Below are positions 49,305-60,349 of a stretch of 64,000 nt of DNA, in pieces. The stretch is from Takakia lepidozioides (taxonomy: Eukaryota > Streptophyta > Takakiopsida > Takakiales > Takakiaceae). Both the position numbers and the translations under genes were made by a program. The first letter of the stretch is position 1. Every line of letters starts with the position of its first letter. The notes under the pieces are model-generated. The model saw only the letters and a list, made by a program, of their open reading frames with translations. It searched no databases and was not told where the DNA came from. Location of the stretch: assembly GCA_030704615.1 (NCBI GenBank), contig CM060733.1, positions 67,582,001-67,646,000 of the forward strand. The letters are read 5' to 3'.

Positions 49305-49745
49305 CTATGAGGGGGGATGCTAGAGTGTGAGCCTAGCCACGTGAGCCCAGGACACGTGGCATGATTTTGGGAAAGATGCGGCGTCTATTTCCGTGGAAGA
49401 TGATCCATTACCGCAGAAACACGTCTTCATCCATATTAACCCTGCAACCCCAAACAGAAACCCTAACCTTTGTCAGCCTTAGGGACCCACCTCAACCCCG
49501 ACAGTGAACCTCGTCATCCCTCCCCTGTGCATGATACTGCGCACTGACATCATCCATGGGACCATCCATGCATGCAACATTCATCCACAGTGTACATCCA
49601 ATCGGGGTTTATCCATCCAAAAACATTCATCCTCCATCCATCCAACCAAATATTGGTGTGATGGCATATGTCGAATAACTGTCTACTGGACTATGCACAT
49701 ATTCATCTCTATTGAAAAAGTTTTATTGAATGCACATGGTTGAAT
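49305..49745 (+). repeat. LTR-like segment starting TGTGAGC after a purine tract
   Basis: atgaggggggatgctagag precedes tgtgagcctagccacgtgagcc, paralleling 18,700. Downstream are tgcatgc/catccatcc-rich words and no coding signal. The matching second LTR is not in view. Confidence 0.4.
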
Positions 49746-49928
49746 TGGAGAGCAATGTTTAGAAAGAAAACACTTTCAAATTCGCAGGACGTGGAGGAGA
49801 GAATGTTTCAATTCAGGGATGTGAATTTCATTGTAGTCCGTGCTCATTACAACGGATGGTGGGAAAAGAAATGGCGGTGCAACGGAAAACGAAGAGTGTG
49901 TCCCCTCATGTTCCATAAATGAATGCCT

Positions 49929-51259
49929 TCAAGTACATCCGTAGGTGGTGTCAACACTGCTACTGCTACCATCTAAATCTGCTGAACTGCTAGAAGTACT
50001 GCTACAACCTAAAACTGCTGCACTATCATCTATGAAGACCTTTGCGCGGAGGTGCCTGAGCGTCTTCCTGGAACTCCAACGCAAGGGTAGGGGAGAAAGC
50101 ACAGCTGCTTGCACACGAGCAATGCCTTCCGCGTAATCGGAAAGGACATAATTAGGAGGTGGGCTCCAGCACAAGTCCCTCAAGTATATGGAAGACAGGG
50201 GCCACGGGAGTGCGTTCACATTCCTGCAATCAGAAATGCACCATTTGGGTAACAATTAGACAACAGAAGGGGACGCGACAGAGCATATACACAGGGATCA
50301 AATAGACAAAAAATGAACTTACTCACATGAAAAGTCATTGTCCAGGTCCTTGTCGTCTCCGTTGAGGATATCAATTTGCACAGTGACATCCTTGACATTG
50401 GAGGTATACGCGCCCCCTTGCAACTCGGCAAGGAGGCCAATGAAAATATCTGCATCTCCTTCCATACCAAACAAGTGTCTGCGACCTGCCTTGCAAGCAT
50501 GGTAAAAGCGCCTGCAAGAGACAGATTGAAGGAATTAGAGTTTTAGAATATTGAGTAAAGAAGGTGCAGAAGAAAAGAAATTGATGACAAAGGCAAGAAG
50601 AGAAACTTGTGCCGAGAGTGAGATCTATGATGCGGGCCCCTGGCCGAGAACAACTCTCAATGATCATTTGGATAAAAGCTGGGCTTTTTTCACGGGCCCC
50701 TCTCCAAGGAGTTCCATTTGGCTTTCGCAAACATACGTTGGAGTCGACATAGTTGTAGTGCATGTCGTCGACGACAGGATCGAACCTCTCGTTTATGAAA
50801 CATCCTCCCCCATGAAGCTCGAACTCCACCACTGTGGTGGGAGTCAACAGTGGATGTACCCTCACGAGACACACGGCCTCAAATAGACGGGTCTGCGATG
50901 AAGAGGACAATAATTAGTGAGGAATGTTTCATAGCACATCTGGGTGGGAGTGCAGACCCATTCTGGATGGAATTGGTTCAGAGTCATTGCTCATGCACCG
51001 CCATAACTGAGTGCGCTGAAGCACTCAATTCAGGCAGTGCGAACAACATGACTTCATAACAGTCAGTACAGTGGAACTTCAACAGAGAAGGCATAAAAAC
51101 AAAGTATTTGAAACCCACCTTCTGCCCTGGGCAATCCCCCTTCGTCAGATATAGGCTGTTGACACAGTTCCAGGTCTTGATAATCCGCATCCCCGAGGCT
51201 TTCAAGTAGCTTGCCAGCTCCCGGCGACATCTCATCGTGACAGATTGTATGATACCCAT
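49929..51259 (-). CDS. Methylase-like gene of four exons (possible degenerate copy)
   Basis: Exons on the minus strand: A 51259-51119 (47 codons, ATG start), B 50892-50607, C 50511-50323 and D 50223-49929 (stop). The A/B and C/D phases fit with GT-AG sites. B to C is off by one nucleotide, so the B donor has drifted or the copy is damaged. B holds FELHGGGCFINERFDPVVDD and ends GARIIDLTLGT; C continues HACKAGRRHLFGMEGDADIF. Together these resemble methyltransferase motif I of N4/N6-DNA methylases (DP-GSGT, then AG-R--GIE). The DPPY-type catalytic motif is not seen; C-terminal SPPPNYVLSDYAE (exon D) is the nearest Pro-rich candidate. The C-terminus is Ser-rich. A SWIM-finger gene runs divergently next to it. 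Function is inferred only. Confidence 0.5.
51009..51026. repeat. Hairpin motif copy 1 (GAGTGC..GCACTC)
   Basis: GAGTGC-GCTGAA-GCACTC, in the intron between methylase-like exons A and B. Same family as 51,338, 51,479 and 52,213. Confidence 0.6.
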
Positions 51260-51316
51260 TTTATTTTATTTTATTTTATTATTTATTATTTTTTATTTAT
51301 TATTTTTTGGTTCCCT

Positions 51317-51540
51317 TCCCCCCCCCCCGGGAGAACTGAGTGCGTCAACGCACTCAATTTCTTCATGATCATGATTTCAGGATGATCATCGACGAGAGGT
51401 GCGGGTCCGGATTTTCACCCCGGGTACCCGGCAGGTTTTGGGGGAACCCCCCCCCCCCCCCCCCCCCCCCCGAGAACTGAGTGCGTCAACACACTCAATT
51501 TTTTCATGATCATGATTTCAGGATGATCATTGACGAACTG
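51317..51540. repeat. Direct duplication with poly(C) tracts and hairpins
   Basis: A unit of C tract, gagaactgagtgcgtcaac, hairpin and gatgatcat(c/t)gacga occurs at 51,318-51,396 and at 51,449-51,536; the second C tract is over 20 nt long. The unit contains GAGTGCGTCAACGCACTC (51,338-51,355; 7-bp stem, TCAA loop) and a copy with one mismatch (51,479-51,496). It includes the presumed 3' splice site and first codons of the SWIM gene. Confidence 0.75.
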
Positions 51541-52057
51541 GAGATTGGCAAGTTGGAGGACGCCGGTTTTCGTCTGCATCGATCTGTAGCGTCGACTCTT
51601 GGTGGCCTTGCTGCTATGGTGCCTCCTCCAAACGATACTTCGCATCCCACGAGAAGGAATGGCAAAACAGTGCATCGGGTGGCTTCGGGGTCTGATCACG
51701 ATGCGAAGGTGGAATCGGCCAGACTACTTCAGGCTCGGGTAACAGGAACTATGGAAGTACCTTCACCTGGGTATAGACGGGTTTATACTTTGGTCACATC
51801 TGGGTCCGTTTTGCACGACAGGGCCTATCAGGTGACGGTGGGAAATTTTCCGGGGGTGTACCTGTCCCGACTTCGTGTGCATGCGTGAGGAAGCTCTAGG
51901 AAAGAGAGGGAAATGGGTTCCCTGCAAGCATCTTTACTACATCTTTTTGCGCATGATGTATTGTGATCCCAAAAGAGACCAAATCATTCACCAGGCGACA
52001 CTAGGTCCTGGTGAAGTACAGACACTTTTGCAGCGAGACATTGGCAATATCGAGTAG
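51521..52057 (+). pseudogene. SWIM zinc-finger protein gene, one frameshift
   Basis: The frame from ATG 51,523 runs MIIDELEIGKLEDAGFRLH to VYTLVTSGSVLHDRAYQVTV and GNFPG. After a run of G at about 51,848-51,853 it must slip by one nucleotide to read CTCPDFVCMREEA...KWVPCKHLYYIF and on to a stop at 52,055-52,057. CxC...CxH is the SWIM finger, a DNA- or protein-binding module known from MULE transposases and plant FAR1 proteins. No transposase domain precedes it. tttcag immediately before the ATG looks like a 3' splice site, so an upstream exon may exist. It is divergent to the methylase-like gene with 260 bp between. Confidence 0.65.
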
Positions 52058-52139
52058 TGTTGCATATGTTGCGATTTTTCGCAATGTTGGAAAGGGCTGC
52101 CTTGTTTGTAGAACATGTATACACAGTTCTTAAATCTAG

Positions 52140-52280
52140 ACAAGCAGACGATGTCTCGTCATAAAAGGTAGTTTATTTTTTCATCGGGTTTGGTTAACGA
52201 GCCTCTAAAATTGAGTGCGTCAACGCACACCACTTCTGCCCCCACCCCCAATATCGCCCGGGGTCAAGGAAAAAAAAAAA
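52140..52280. repeat. Hairpin motif copy 4 and flanking sequence
   Basis: attgagtgcgtcaacgcacacc at 52,211-52,232 is a partial copy of the hairpin found upstream of the SWIM gene, so that gene is bracketed by the motif. An A14 run follows at 52,269. Confidence 0.5.
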
Positions 52281-52299
52281 AAACATTTTTTGTTCGAGG

Positions 52300-53535
52300 G
52301 CCTGCCAAACATGGACAAGTGTCAGTATGAAAGCTCATTTTATTTTTTCACGGCCTCTATAGAAGCATTGCGTAAATGAGCTTCACGATGACCATCTGTT
52401 TTTTTTCCACTACTGCTTGAATAACAGGCACCTGAACAAGTTTCACAATGACAGCTCATTTGTTTTCCACGTCCTCTATACAAACAAACCCTAAATAAGC
52501 ATTCATGATGACCATATGTTTTTTTTCACCTCTTTCAATAACAGAAACCTGAAGAAGTTTGACAATGATACAGCTCAAGTTTTTTTTTCACCTCTTCTTC
52601 ACAAACAAACCCTAATTTATTCATGATGACATTTGATTTTTATTCACCTCCTTTTCATTAACAGAAACCTGAACAAGATTGACAATGATAGAGCTCAATT
52701 TTTTTCACCTCTTCTTCACAAACAAACCCTAAATAAGCATTCATGATGACCATCTGGTTTTTTTTCACCTCTTTTTCAATAACAGAAACCTGAAGAAGTT
52801 TGAAAATGGTAGAGCTCAAGTTTTTTTTCACCTCTTCTTCACAAACAATCCCTAATTTATTCCCTAAATAAGCATTCATGATGACCATCTGGTTTTTTTT
52901 TCACCTCTTCTTCAATAACAGAAACCTGAATAAGTTTGACAATGATAGAGCTTAACTTTTTTTTTCACCTCTTCTTCAATAACAGAATCCTAAACAAGTT
53001 TCACAAAGATAGCTCAATGTTTTTTTTTACCTCTTCTTCACAAAGACACCCTAAATAAGCAATCACAATGACCATGTGTTTTTTTTTCACCTCATCTTCA
53101 ATAACACAATCTGAACAAGTTCCACAATAAACCGCTCATTTTGTTACACATCTTCACAAACAAAGCCTAAATAAGCTTGAAGATGAACATCTGTTTAATT
53201 TTCACCTCATCTATATTAACAAAAACCATTGTCTGTTTCACAATGAGGGGTCATATTTTGGGGCCTATTCTTGCCCATCCTCATTATTTTTAACCTCTCC
53301 TTCAATTTTTCATCCATCTATCATCCATCCATCATGGATGAAATACTGGAAACGACATATAGCTTGACAATGAGCATCCAAACTTTTCTTGCCTCTTGTT
53401 CATGCAAGAATCCCTAAGTAAGATTCATGATGACTCACCCAGCCTTTTTTTTTTACCTCTTCTTCAATAAGAAAACCTCAGTAAGTTTCACAATGACCAT
53501 TCCATTCTTTCTATACCTCTTTTTTTAAGCGCTAT
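52300..53535. repeat. Minisatellite of alternating ~55-60-bp half units
   Basis: At least ten repeats alternate between two forms: one with cacaaacaaaccctaaataagcattcatgatgaccat and one with caataacagaaacctgaacaagtttgacaatgatagagctca, each preceded by a T tract and cacctcttctt. The paired period is about 115-125 bp. T-tract length varies most. It is non-coding. Confidence 0.8.
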
Positions 53536-53559
53536 AACTGCTTCCACGACAATAGGACC

Positions 53560-53725
53560 CTCTCTAAACAGAGGACTCGGGTATGAGCCTGCTTCTTCCT
53601 CCACTAAACCCCTGGGCTCACGCTTAGCACACGTGAGCCTAGGCTCACGCTTAGAGGGCAAAGCGTGAGCCGAGCTCCTGGGCTCATGCGGCTAGGCTCA
53701 CGCCATAGCTGCACTCGCCTATGAG
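53560..53725. repeat. GTGAGC/GCTCAC palindromic cluster
   Basis: Six or more copies of ggctcacgc/gcgtgagcc in both orientations within 120 bp, able to form several alternative hairpins. Related words occur at the LTR-like edges at 18,719 and 49,323. Confidence 0.55.
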
Positions 53726-56700
53726 GAAGATCAATTGACGACTCTGTGGCATGTGATCTTGAACCGGTGGCTACTGTCAAGAATGTTTGATGAGTTTAAT
53801 GCGAACTCAACTCATGTAGTGTTCGGTTTATGGGAGCCACAAATGAGGTAATTTTTTCTAAGTAACAACGACACTGCATCTTGCAAAGCCTAGCACAACT
53901 CTGTCACATGGATACAATCCATTTACAAATTTGACTAATCTTGTGCAAGATCAGCAACTCTGCTCAAAGTCTTATGTGACAGTGCAAGAGACGGTGCAAG
54001 TCTGCTTAAATTGAGGTGCATGACACGGATATTAGGCGGGTAAGCGAAACCTAAATGAGAGTTCCCTCCATAGCTCGACCCCTTGGCGAAAGCGGGAAGA
54101 GTTTGAACCCAAACCTTTGCTCCTTGCGCATGCGGGGTGGTAGGGTTTCTAGAAATCAATAGGCAAGATCCTCTGGATCTAACGAACCAAATGGCATGTG
54201 GCTCTTTCCCTGTGCGACAGTTGTACAAGCGGCCTCCTCATTGCAGCGACATGATGGCATTAGGGAGGGCAGTAATGCGCAACAGTGCCATATTTTAACC
54301 CATAATTCTTTTGTAAATTTCGTGAGGCCAATTTCTGGATCGAAAAGTGGCGAAATTTCGCGCATAAAAAAAACGCTGGCTCCCACCCTCGTTGTCTGGG
54401 GCTCGTGAGGTCTTGCTGCTCTTGGCTATGCCCTCCTTCCTTCAGCAGCCTTTTAGTTAGAAAATTTGTCTAACAGTACCTCCCATTCTTTCAGTCCATG
54501 TCCTCATGGACGACTTTCAGATCTCGCTTTCCGTCTAAGGTCCGTCTAGGACTACTATCACTGCTTCCTCATCTATTCCTCCAATTGGCAGGTGGTACTA
54601 GCAGAGGAGGGGTCTCGCAGTCCTCAAGTGCTCTCACTGTCATCGGGTGCATTCCTCTTGTCAGTGCTCCAACCCGTATCTCATTTCAACCGATATTAGT
54701 GGGTACGTATCTCAGGAACGTATACCTTTGTAATTTCAGAGGCAGGGCCGCTCAAAACTTCCCTCGAGTGTTGGAGTGCGTAAGTGTCCTCCCAACACAT
54801 TGCTTACCTTTTGTTTGACACAACATATGGCATCGTTAAGTGCTGCTTCTGTTCCTCCTAACAATGAGGAATCTGCGGGGTAATGTTTTCAGTAAGCTTG
54901 CTCTAGTCGTCTTATCTAGAATTTCTTCCCTTGGAAATATTGTATCATCACACAAAGATCTGCTGAGTTCTACCAAGGCTTGGTTGAACATAATTTCCCA
55001 CTCAGGTTCTCTTGTCAGCTGGACTAGGCTGGGGCAGTTCGGAGCAGAAGGTGACATGCACATAGGCAACATGGGCTGTGGATCCACTCGGTTGGTTTGA
55101 TTCCACTGTTTTTCATGCTTAACCTCTAGTGCACAATAGAAATGTAAAGTGTAATGCTGGATAAGTACACCTTGTGTTAGCATCAATCTTTGCATGCTCG
55201 GTTGGCTCTTGTATTAGAATGTCTCATACATGGTCAATCGGAATGATGTGAGATCTCGTAGGATGCCTTGGGTGTTGCATCAGTATGCATTAAAGAAGTC
55301 AAATGTTCAGATTTTTTGCCTCGGAGGTATGGTAGCTGATGGCGGGTCAGGATTACCACTTTCATGGCCCTGAAAAGCATTCCAGGAGGTAATGGAAAAG
55401 GCAGCGCCTCCATGAGGTGCTCCAAGGTGGCTAAGTAATCATTAGTGGACAAATACTTACAGAAAGCCCTTGGGGTTAAAGCCCCACTGTCAATTCAACA
55501 TACGAGGTAGGTTCAGTGGGTAGCTCTAAGGCATATAACTTGTATGTCCCTGGCCTTTCTTTCCATACTCTCAGCCGTTGCTGTCGTAGGTGACAACAAG
55601 GTCCTTGGTGCCATCCATCTTTGGTCTAGCAAGAGGCGGTCCGCTCTCGCGATAGCTGCTAGGCTGATGTCTTCCTTCTCCTGCTGCTCCTTAGGGTCTG
55701 TTGGGGGATTTGTTGTGATGTGATCAAGCAACTTGGGAGCGAGAGTGCTATTACTTCTCTGATTTCACCAAATACCGTATTCCCTCGAGGAACATAGCGG
55801 GTACTTGTGACCTTGGGCCATGAACGAGACTCGTTGGGATTCAAAATGTTGTAGACTCACCATCGGTGGCGGGGAAGATATCTCTCGTATAAGTCTCTCG
55901 GTTTGTAGTACGTCCTGGAAGGCCATTTCCCTTACTGACTGTTGAGGACCCTCAACTGGGTGCTGCTCCATTCCTTTTTTCAAAATCTTATAGTTGCTTC
56001 ACTCCTTGATTTGTCTTTGGTTACCAAGTCTACCTATTGATCCTTCTCCAACTGAGGTACCTTGAGTTTTCTTGTCTCTTTGTTGATGGCCTATAGTGCA
56101 AAAACGGGCTCTGAAAACGTGAACACATAATCCAGAGTTAGTACTTAGAAATTGTACTGCCGCAGCGGAAGAGAAGACAATACAACCTCTTTCATTCCTA
56201 GATCACATCTTCTAGTTTAGTTCCACATAGTACTGCTCAGATGTTCAGAATGCATGCCAGCCTTGGTGTGGAGCACCTGGCACTTTGGTATCTTTTGCAT
56301 CCTCGCTGGTATTCAGCACTCGACCAGCCCATCTGTTAGCTTGAATGAGGACTACTAGACTACTAAATCAGCTTCGCTTCTCAGTAAATCAAAGAAAACC
56401 CAACCCCCAACTATTCCTTGTTCCAACATGAAACTGTCACTTAGGTCCTCTGGGCCTGGTATCTTAATCTTTGATGCAAAGAAGACTCCCGATGAAAAGC
56501 TCTCACACATAATAAACTAGATCAGATTGTGTTTGCACAAAAATTGTAGCAATCATAGTATCACTTTTTGCTTAAACACCTTCTGTTAAGTACAGTATGT
56601 GGCTTCTCAGTTCATACCAGCTTCACTACCCGCTTTCTACAAACCTCAGCCCTTCATACTTGCCTTCTTCCCTACATCATGGTCTTTCTCCTTTTGCCCA

Positions 56701-57330
56701 CTCTCCTATCTCTCTCTCATCATTCAACTCAACGTCTGTAGATCTGCCTTGCTAACGCCAAGAGACCCCCTTATGAGCATTTTGGCTGCGCGTCTATCCT
56801 GCATAGGCTCCATGTGAATACCATTTTATTTTACTGTTCCCAAAAATGGTCTTAGTATCGCAGTTAGGGACGACGGCGGAGGATTTGTCTCCACTAGCCG
56901 CCCACCGCCCATATTTATCACGTAGGTTTTATGAGGGTCCCATCCTTATGATAGAGTACTGCATCTCCTCTGTTGATCGCAGCTGATTAAACTTTGAAGT
57001 CAGGGCCAAGGTTTGAATCCTTTGCTCACTCCCTTGCCTAATTCCTTGTTGCTGAAAATTCATCCGTCCACCTTTTGTCCTATTCGTCATCTCCTTTTCC
57101 ATTCATTGCTAGTAAAATTTGGATGATGACCAAAGTCCATCCATTCCCAAAATTCCTCTCAGTGTGCTTTATGGTTACCCTAAATTACGTTGCAGCTGTA
57201 GTGCACTCCCTTTTTGAGAGCCAGAGTCCTCGCAAGCAAAGTGTGAATATGGTTATGTCTTCAGCAAGCAACATCCCCTTATTCCAGAACTCCTTGTATT
57301 TTTTAATTCCAATTTTTGATAAAAGACTGT
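53726..57330. other. Long region of decayed, unrecognised sequence
   Basis: Minus-strand frames at 54,386-53,935, 55,195-54,836, 55,452-55,234 and 55,983-55,513 have some coding character and could be parts of one degraded retroelement, but no protease, RT, RNase H, integrase or gag motif was found. I name nothing here. Confidence 0.3.
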
Positions 57331-57339
57331 TTATCGGAG

Positions 57340-60060
57340 GAGTTATCTCCCACACCCCAAATTGATGTTTTTTTTACACCCTTGGGTTGTACTGCTACAA
57401 GCAACTTTGGAGTTCCATCGGGATTCGACTTTCACATCTTCACCGCGTCTTTTTTGGGCTCAGAATCAGTAGCAAACTTCTTAAACTTCATGACAGACCA
57501 CCCATCTTCATCTATATAGAAACGAAATACATGCATTTCCGTTTGCCTAACTAAAGCCTCTTTTCCATCGAGAATGCAACCACATATGCCTTGAAATCTG
57601 GCACCTCTTGAATGATTTGAGGAATAAATTGCAGATCTTGAGAGATCATAAATTCCTCATAAGATCGGAGAGAACGTAGGTGTTGTTTTGCTTCGGCTTC
57701 TTAGATAAATAACTGAAGAATCCATCGATGTCCTCAGGGGTGTGGCCAACCATGAGAAATCCCATTTGAATCTCCTCAAACACTCATCTCGCAGTTAGGA
57801 GCGACATAAAAGCCAGCATCCACCTGTTTTTGTTTTCCTTCACGCAGTTGTCCATCTGTAGGTAGAGTCTTCGTGGAAGCGAGACTTTCCCTTTTTCCTT
57901 CTCATTTTCGCCGAAAGGTTTCAGGACGTCGAGACACCTCGATTTACCCTTCATGAGAGATTCGAAAAAAGAATTCTGAGGTGGGTGGTCAAAGATGTTA
58001 CGACTTTCGCGGCAAGAGGGCTTCTTTAGTTGGCGGAGGCATCTTGCCAGAGACCCAATCGTGAAGTTCGGGTCTCTAGGCCAGAAGTCCAGAGAGTCAT
58101 GTCCGTAGGCTCCGTCCCCATGGCCGTGGGTGACCATGCCGGTCAGCGAGATTGGAAGCTGACCTAAGCCGGAGACCATCTTGTTCATCGTCTGCAACCT
58201 TGGAACAGCTATTTTCCGATGATCCATCTTGTCATGAATGATGCAGAGGAACTCCGACGACATCATGGCTGACTCATTCTTCCAGCTGTGATAGAATCTC
58301 CTTCAAGACTTCTGAAGCCTGAGGTGCTTATCATGTGCTTTCTTGTGAAATGCCTGCTCATCGCTTCGTTTGACCGACTTCTTGATTAGGTTTTTCAGCA
58401 TCTCACAGTCTGTGCATTTGGCAAACGTGCTACCACTTTTTCTAACCTCGACATTGGGAAAAATCCAGTGTTTGATTCTGCTCACGGCTGCCTGGGAGAT
58501 AGGCTTCAACCCACATATTTTATTCGTCTGCAAGACAGACAGGGAGAAATGAACCTCGCGCGATTGCCCGAGCTTTAATAGAGAGAGGTCTAAAACATTT
58601 CGTGGAAGCAAAACAGCGAAGGACCGAAATATATAGAATTCGGCAAGAGGTATACAGAAGAAAACTCACCTCATTACACTCCTCACGAACTTTTTTCCTG
58701 TTCAATTCAGGTGGCAGAACTAGAAGTGTATCTCTCCGTCCGTCACCAATACATCGGGTCTTATGAGGCATGAGATCGGAGTTTCCGTTGATAATGGACA
58801 TTAGGTTCTCTTCAACTTCACGAGTTTGTGGACGAGGCTGTTTCACTCCGGAATTCCCGTGCAACGATGTAATCACACCTTCTCTGCTTAGCTTTTTGTA
58901 TTCCATGTAGGTTGACCGACCAATTCCGTGAATTGTCTATCAAGCTCTCTCACACACATCCACGCCCTCAATGGATATGTAGGCCTTTGTCGAAACCCCG
59001 TCTATACGATGAAGTCTTTTGGGCACATCAAAACCGAGCTCTCTCCTTTCGTCGTAAGAGGATCCCCAATAAGCGGTTTGGATAGCGAGTATTTTTCTCC
59101 AGTCGAAATATTGACAACACTGTAAATTGCAACATTGTTTGCTGATGACTTCTCGAACTGCCTGCAGAGAGAGGCGTGTCTTTATCTTTTTGGAATCGTT
59201 TTCTTTCGGATCTTTTTTTGGTCTATTGAAATGACGGTATGCTGTTATTTTCACCCCATTCTCGTTGTTACCAATATCTGCTTGTTCCCCGCTATTGACA
59301 AACCTATCAAGCTCATGTGACAATTTCCTACCACTATCAGTCAACCGAGTATACGTCAATGGCCAGATCACGAGACACATGAGATTGGTCGATCCACCAT
59401 TCAAAATCCTTATAACGAGCACCCCGACGTGATGTTCTCCAACTTTCTCACAAAGTATCACCTCGTCAGGACGACATGTTTGTATTCTGTCCTCGTACAT
59501 AGCACTTTGGTCATCTCCAAGGAGAATACACATCTTATTTCTCTAGCTGTCTCTACCCATAGCAACATCGTTATTCGGAGACGGCCTTGACATGTCAGAT
59601 TCATTGTGTTCATTGAATTCTGGATCGGAATCATCCGCAAAATTCAATTCCACCTCCGAGTCCTGATGATCCTCATTGTTGGTGTTAGTGACACTCCCAC
59701 TATCTTTTTAAATTTGCACAACATCCCAAACGACAGTTGTTCCGATTGCTTCTTCCAAAAAATCCGCATCCATATGCGGATATGGCAACGACACAGAAGA
59801 ATGTGTCGGATCACATGACATAATAACAACAAATATTGTGGACCCATTTAGCTGTCGTCCATGACAACTTCCGCAATCAGTCACGTTGAGACATTCTGCA
59901 GTTGCGACGATAGAGTTCGAGCCGTGAAGAGTGAGGAAATTTTTTTGACCAGTTTGGAACGACGATATTTCCACGAACCTCGCGCGATTGTGCGTGTATC
60001 CTTCAGTAGCGATGCTGGAGATTGTTGATTTGGCACTATATCAACCTGACACTAAGAAAG
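57340..60060 (-). pseudogene. DUF7869-type transposon-like gene with many in-frame stops
   Basis: One frame is preserved on the minus strand from about 60,030 to 58,670, then an intron (58,669-58,528, GT-AG), then the same phase to about 57,665. Signatures: CCNLQCCQYFDW, ERRELGFDVPKRLHRIDG, TIHGIGRSTYMEYKKLS, CTDCEMLKNLIKK, HDKMDHRKIAVPRL, RLYLQMDNCVKENKNRWMLA, VGHTPEDIDGFFSYLSKK and FYIDEDGWSVMKFKK. The order DNxxxENKN then GHTxEDID is what I remember of the DUF7869 family, found in repeated, probably mobile, genes of algae, plants and animals. Stops interrupt it at 59,708, 59,543, 58,940, 58,937, 58,303, 57,784 and about 57,440, plus one frameshift near 57,660. Function of the family is unknown. 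Confidence 0.7.
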
Positions 60061-60345
60061 AGTGAAACAATAACTTAGTGAAGTAAGATTAGAGAAAACT
60101 GAAGACAAAGATGAAAAGAAACCTCGCGCGATCGCCCGCAGTTAAGGTGATAATGATTTAGAAATTGTAAATAAAATTCCGACTCTCGGATTATGTAATA
60201 GAATGTAGAATGTAGGTCTGTATTGGTCGATATAAATATTTGTACCAAATAAAATGATCTACGAAAGTTTCGACCCGAATGTACAACATTGTCTACGACT
60301 CCATAACAGAACTAAAACTAAATCCACGGGCGATCGCGCGTGGTT
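58550..60345. repeat. Four copies of a CGCGCGAT-GCCCG motif
   Basis: aacctcgcgcgattgcccg (58,552), aacctcgcgcgattgtgcg (59,976), aacctcgcgcgatcgcccg (60,121) and, inverted, cgggcgatcgcgcgtggtt (60,326). Three lie upstream of or at the 5' end of the DUF7869-type frame and one in its intron. GC-rich words stand out in AT-rich surroundings. Confidence 0.75.
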
Positions 60346-60349
60346 CAGA

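Noticed and set aside
51317-51470. Poly(C) tracts as telomere-like or G-quadruplex switch repeats
   Set aside because: They are plain homopolymers without telomeric periodicity; homopolymer length may also be an assembly artefact.
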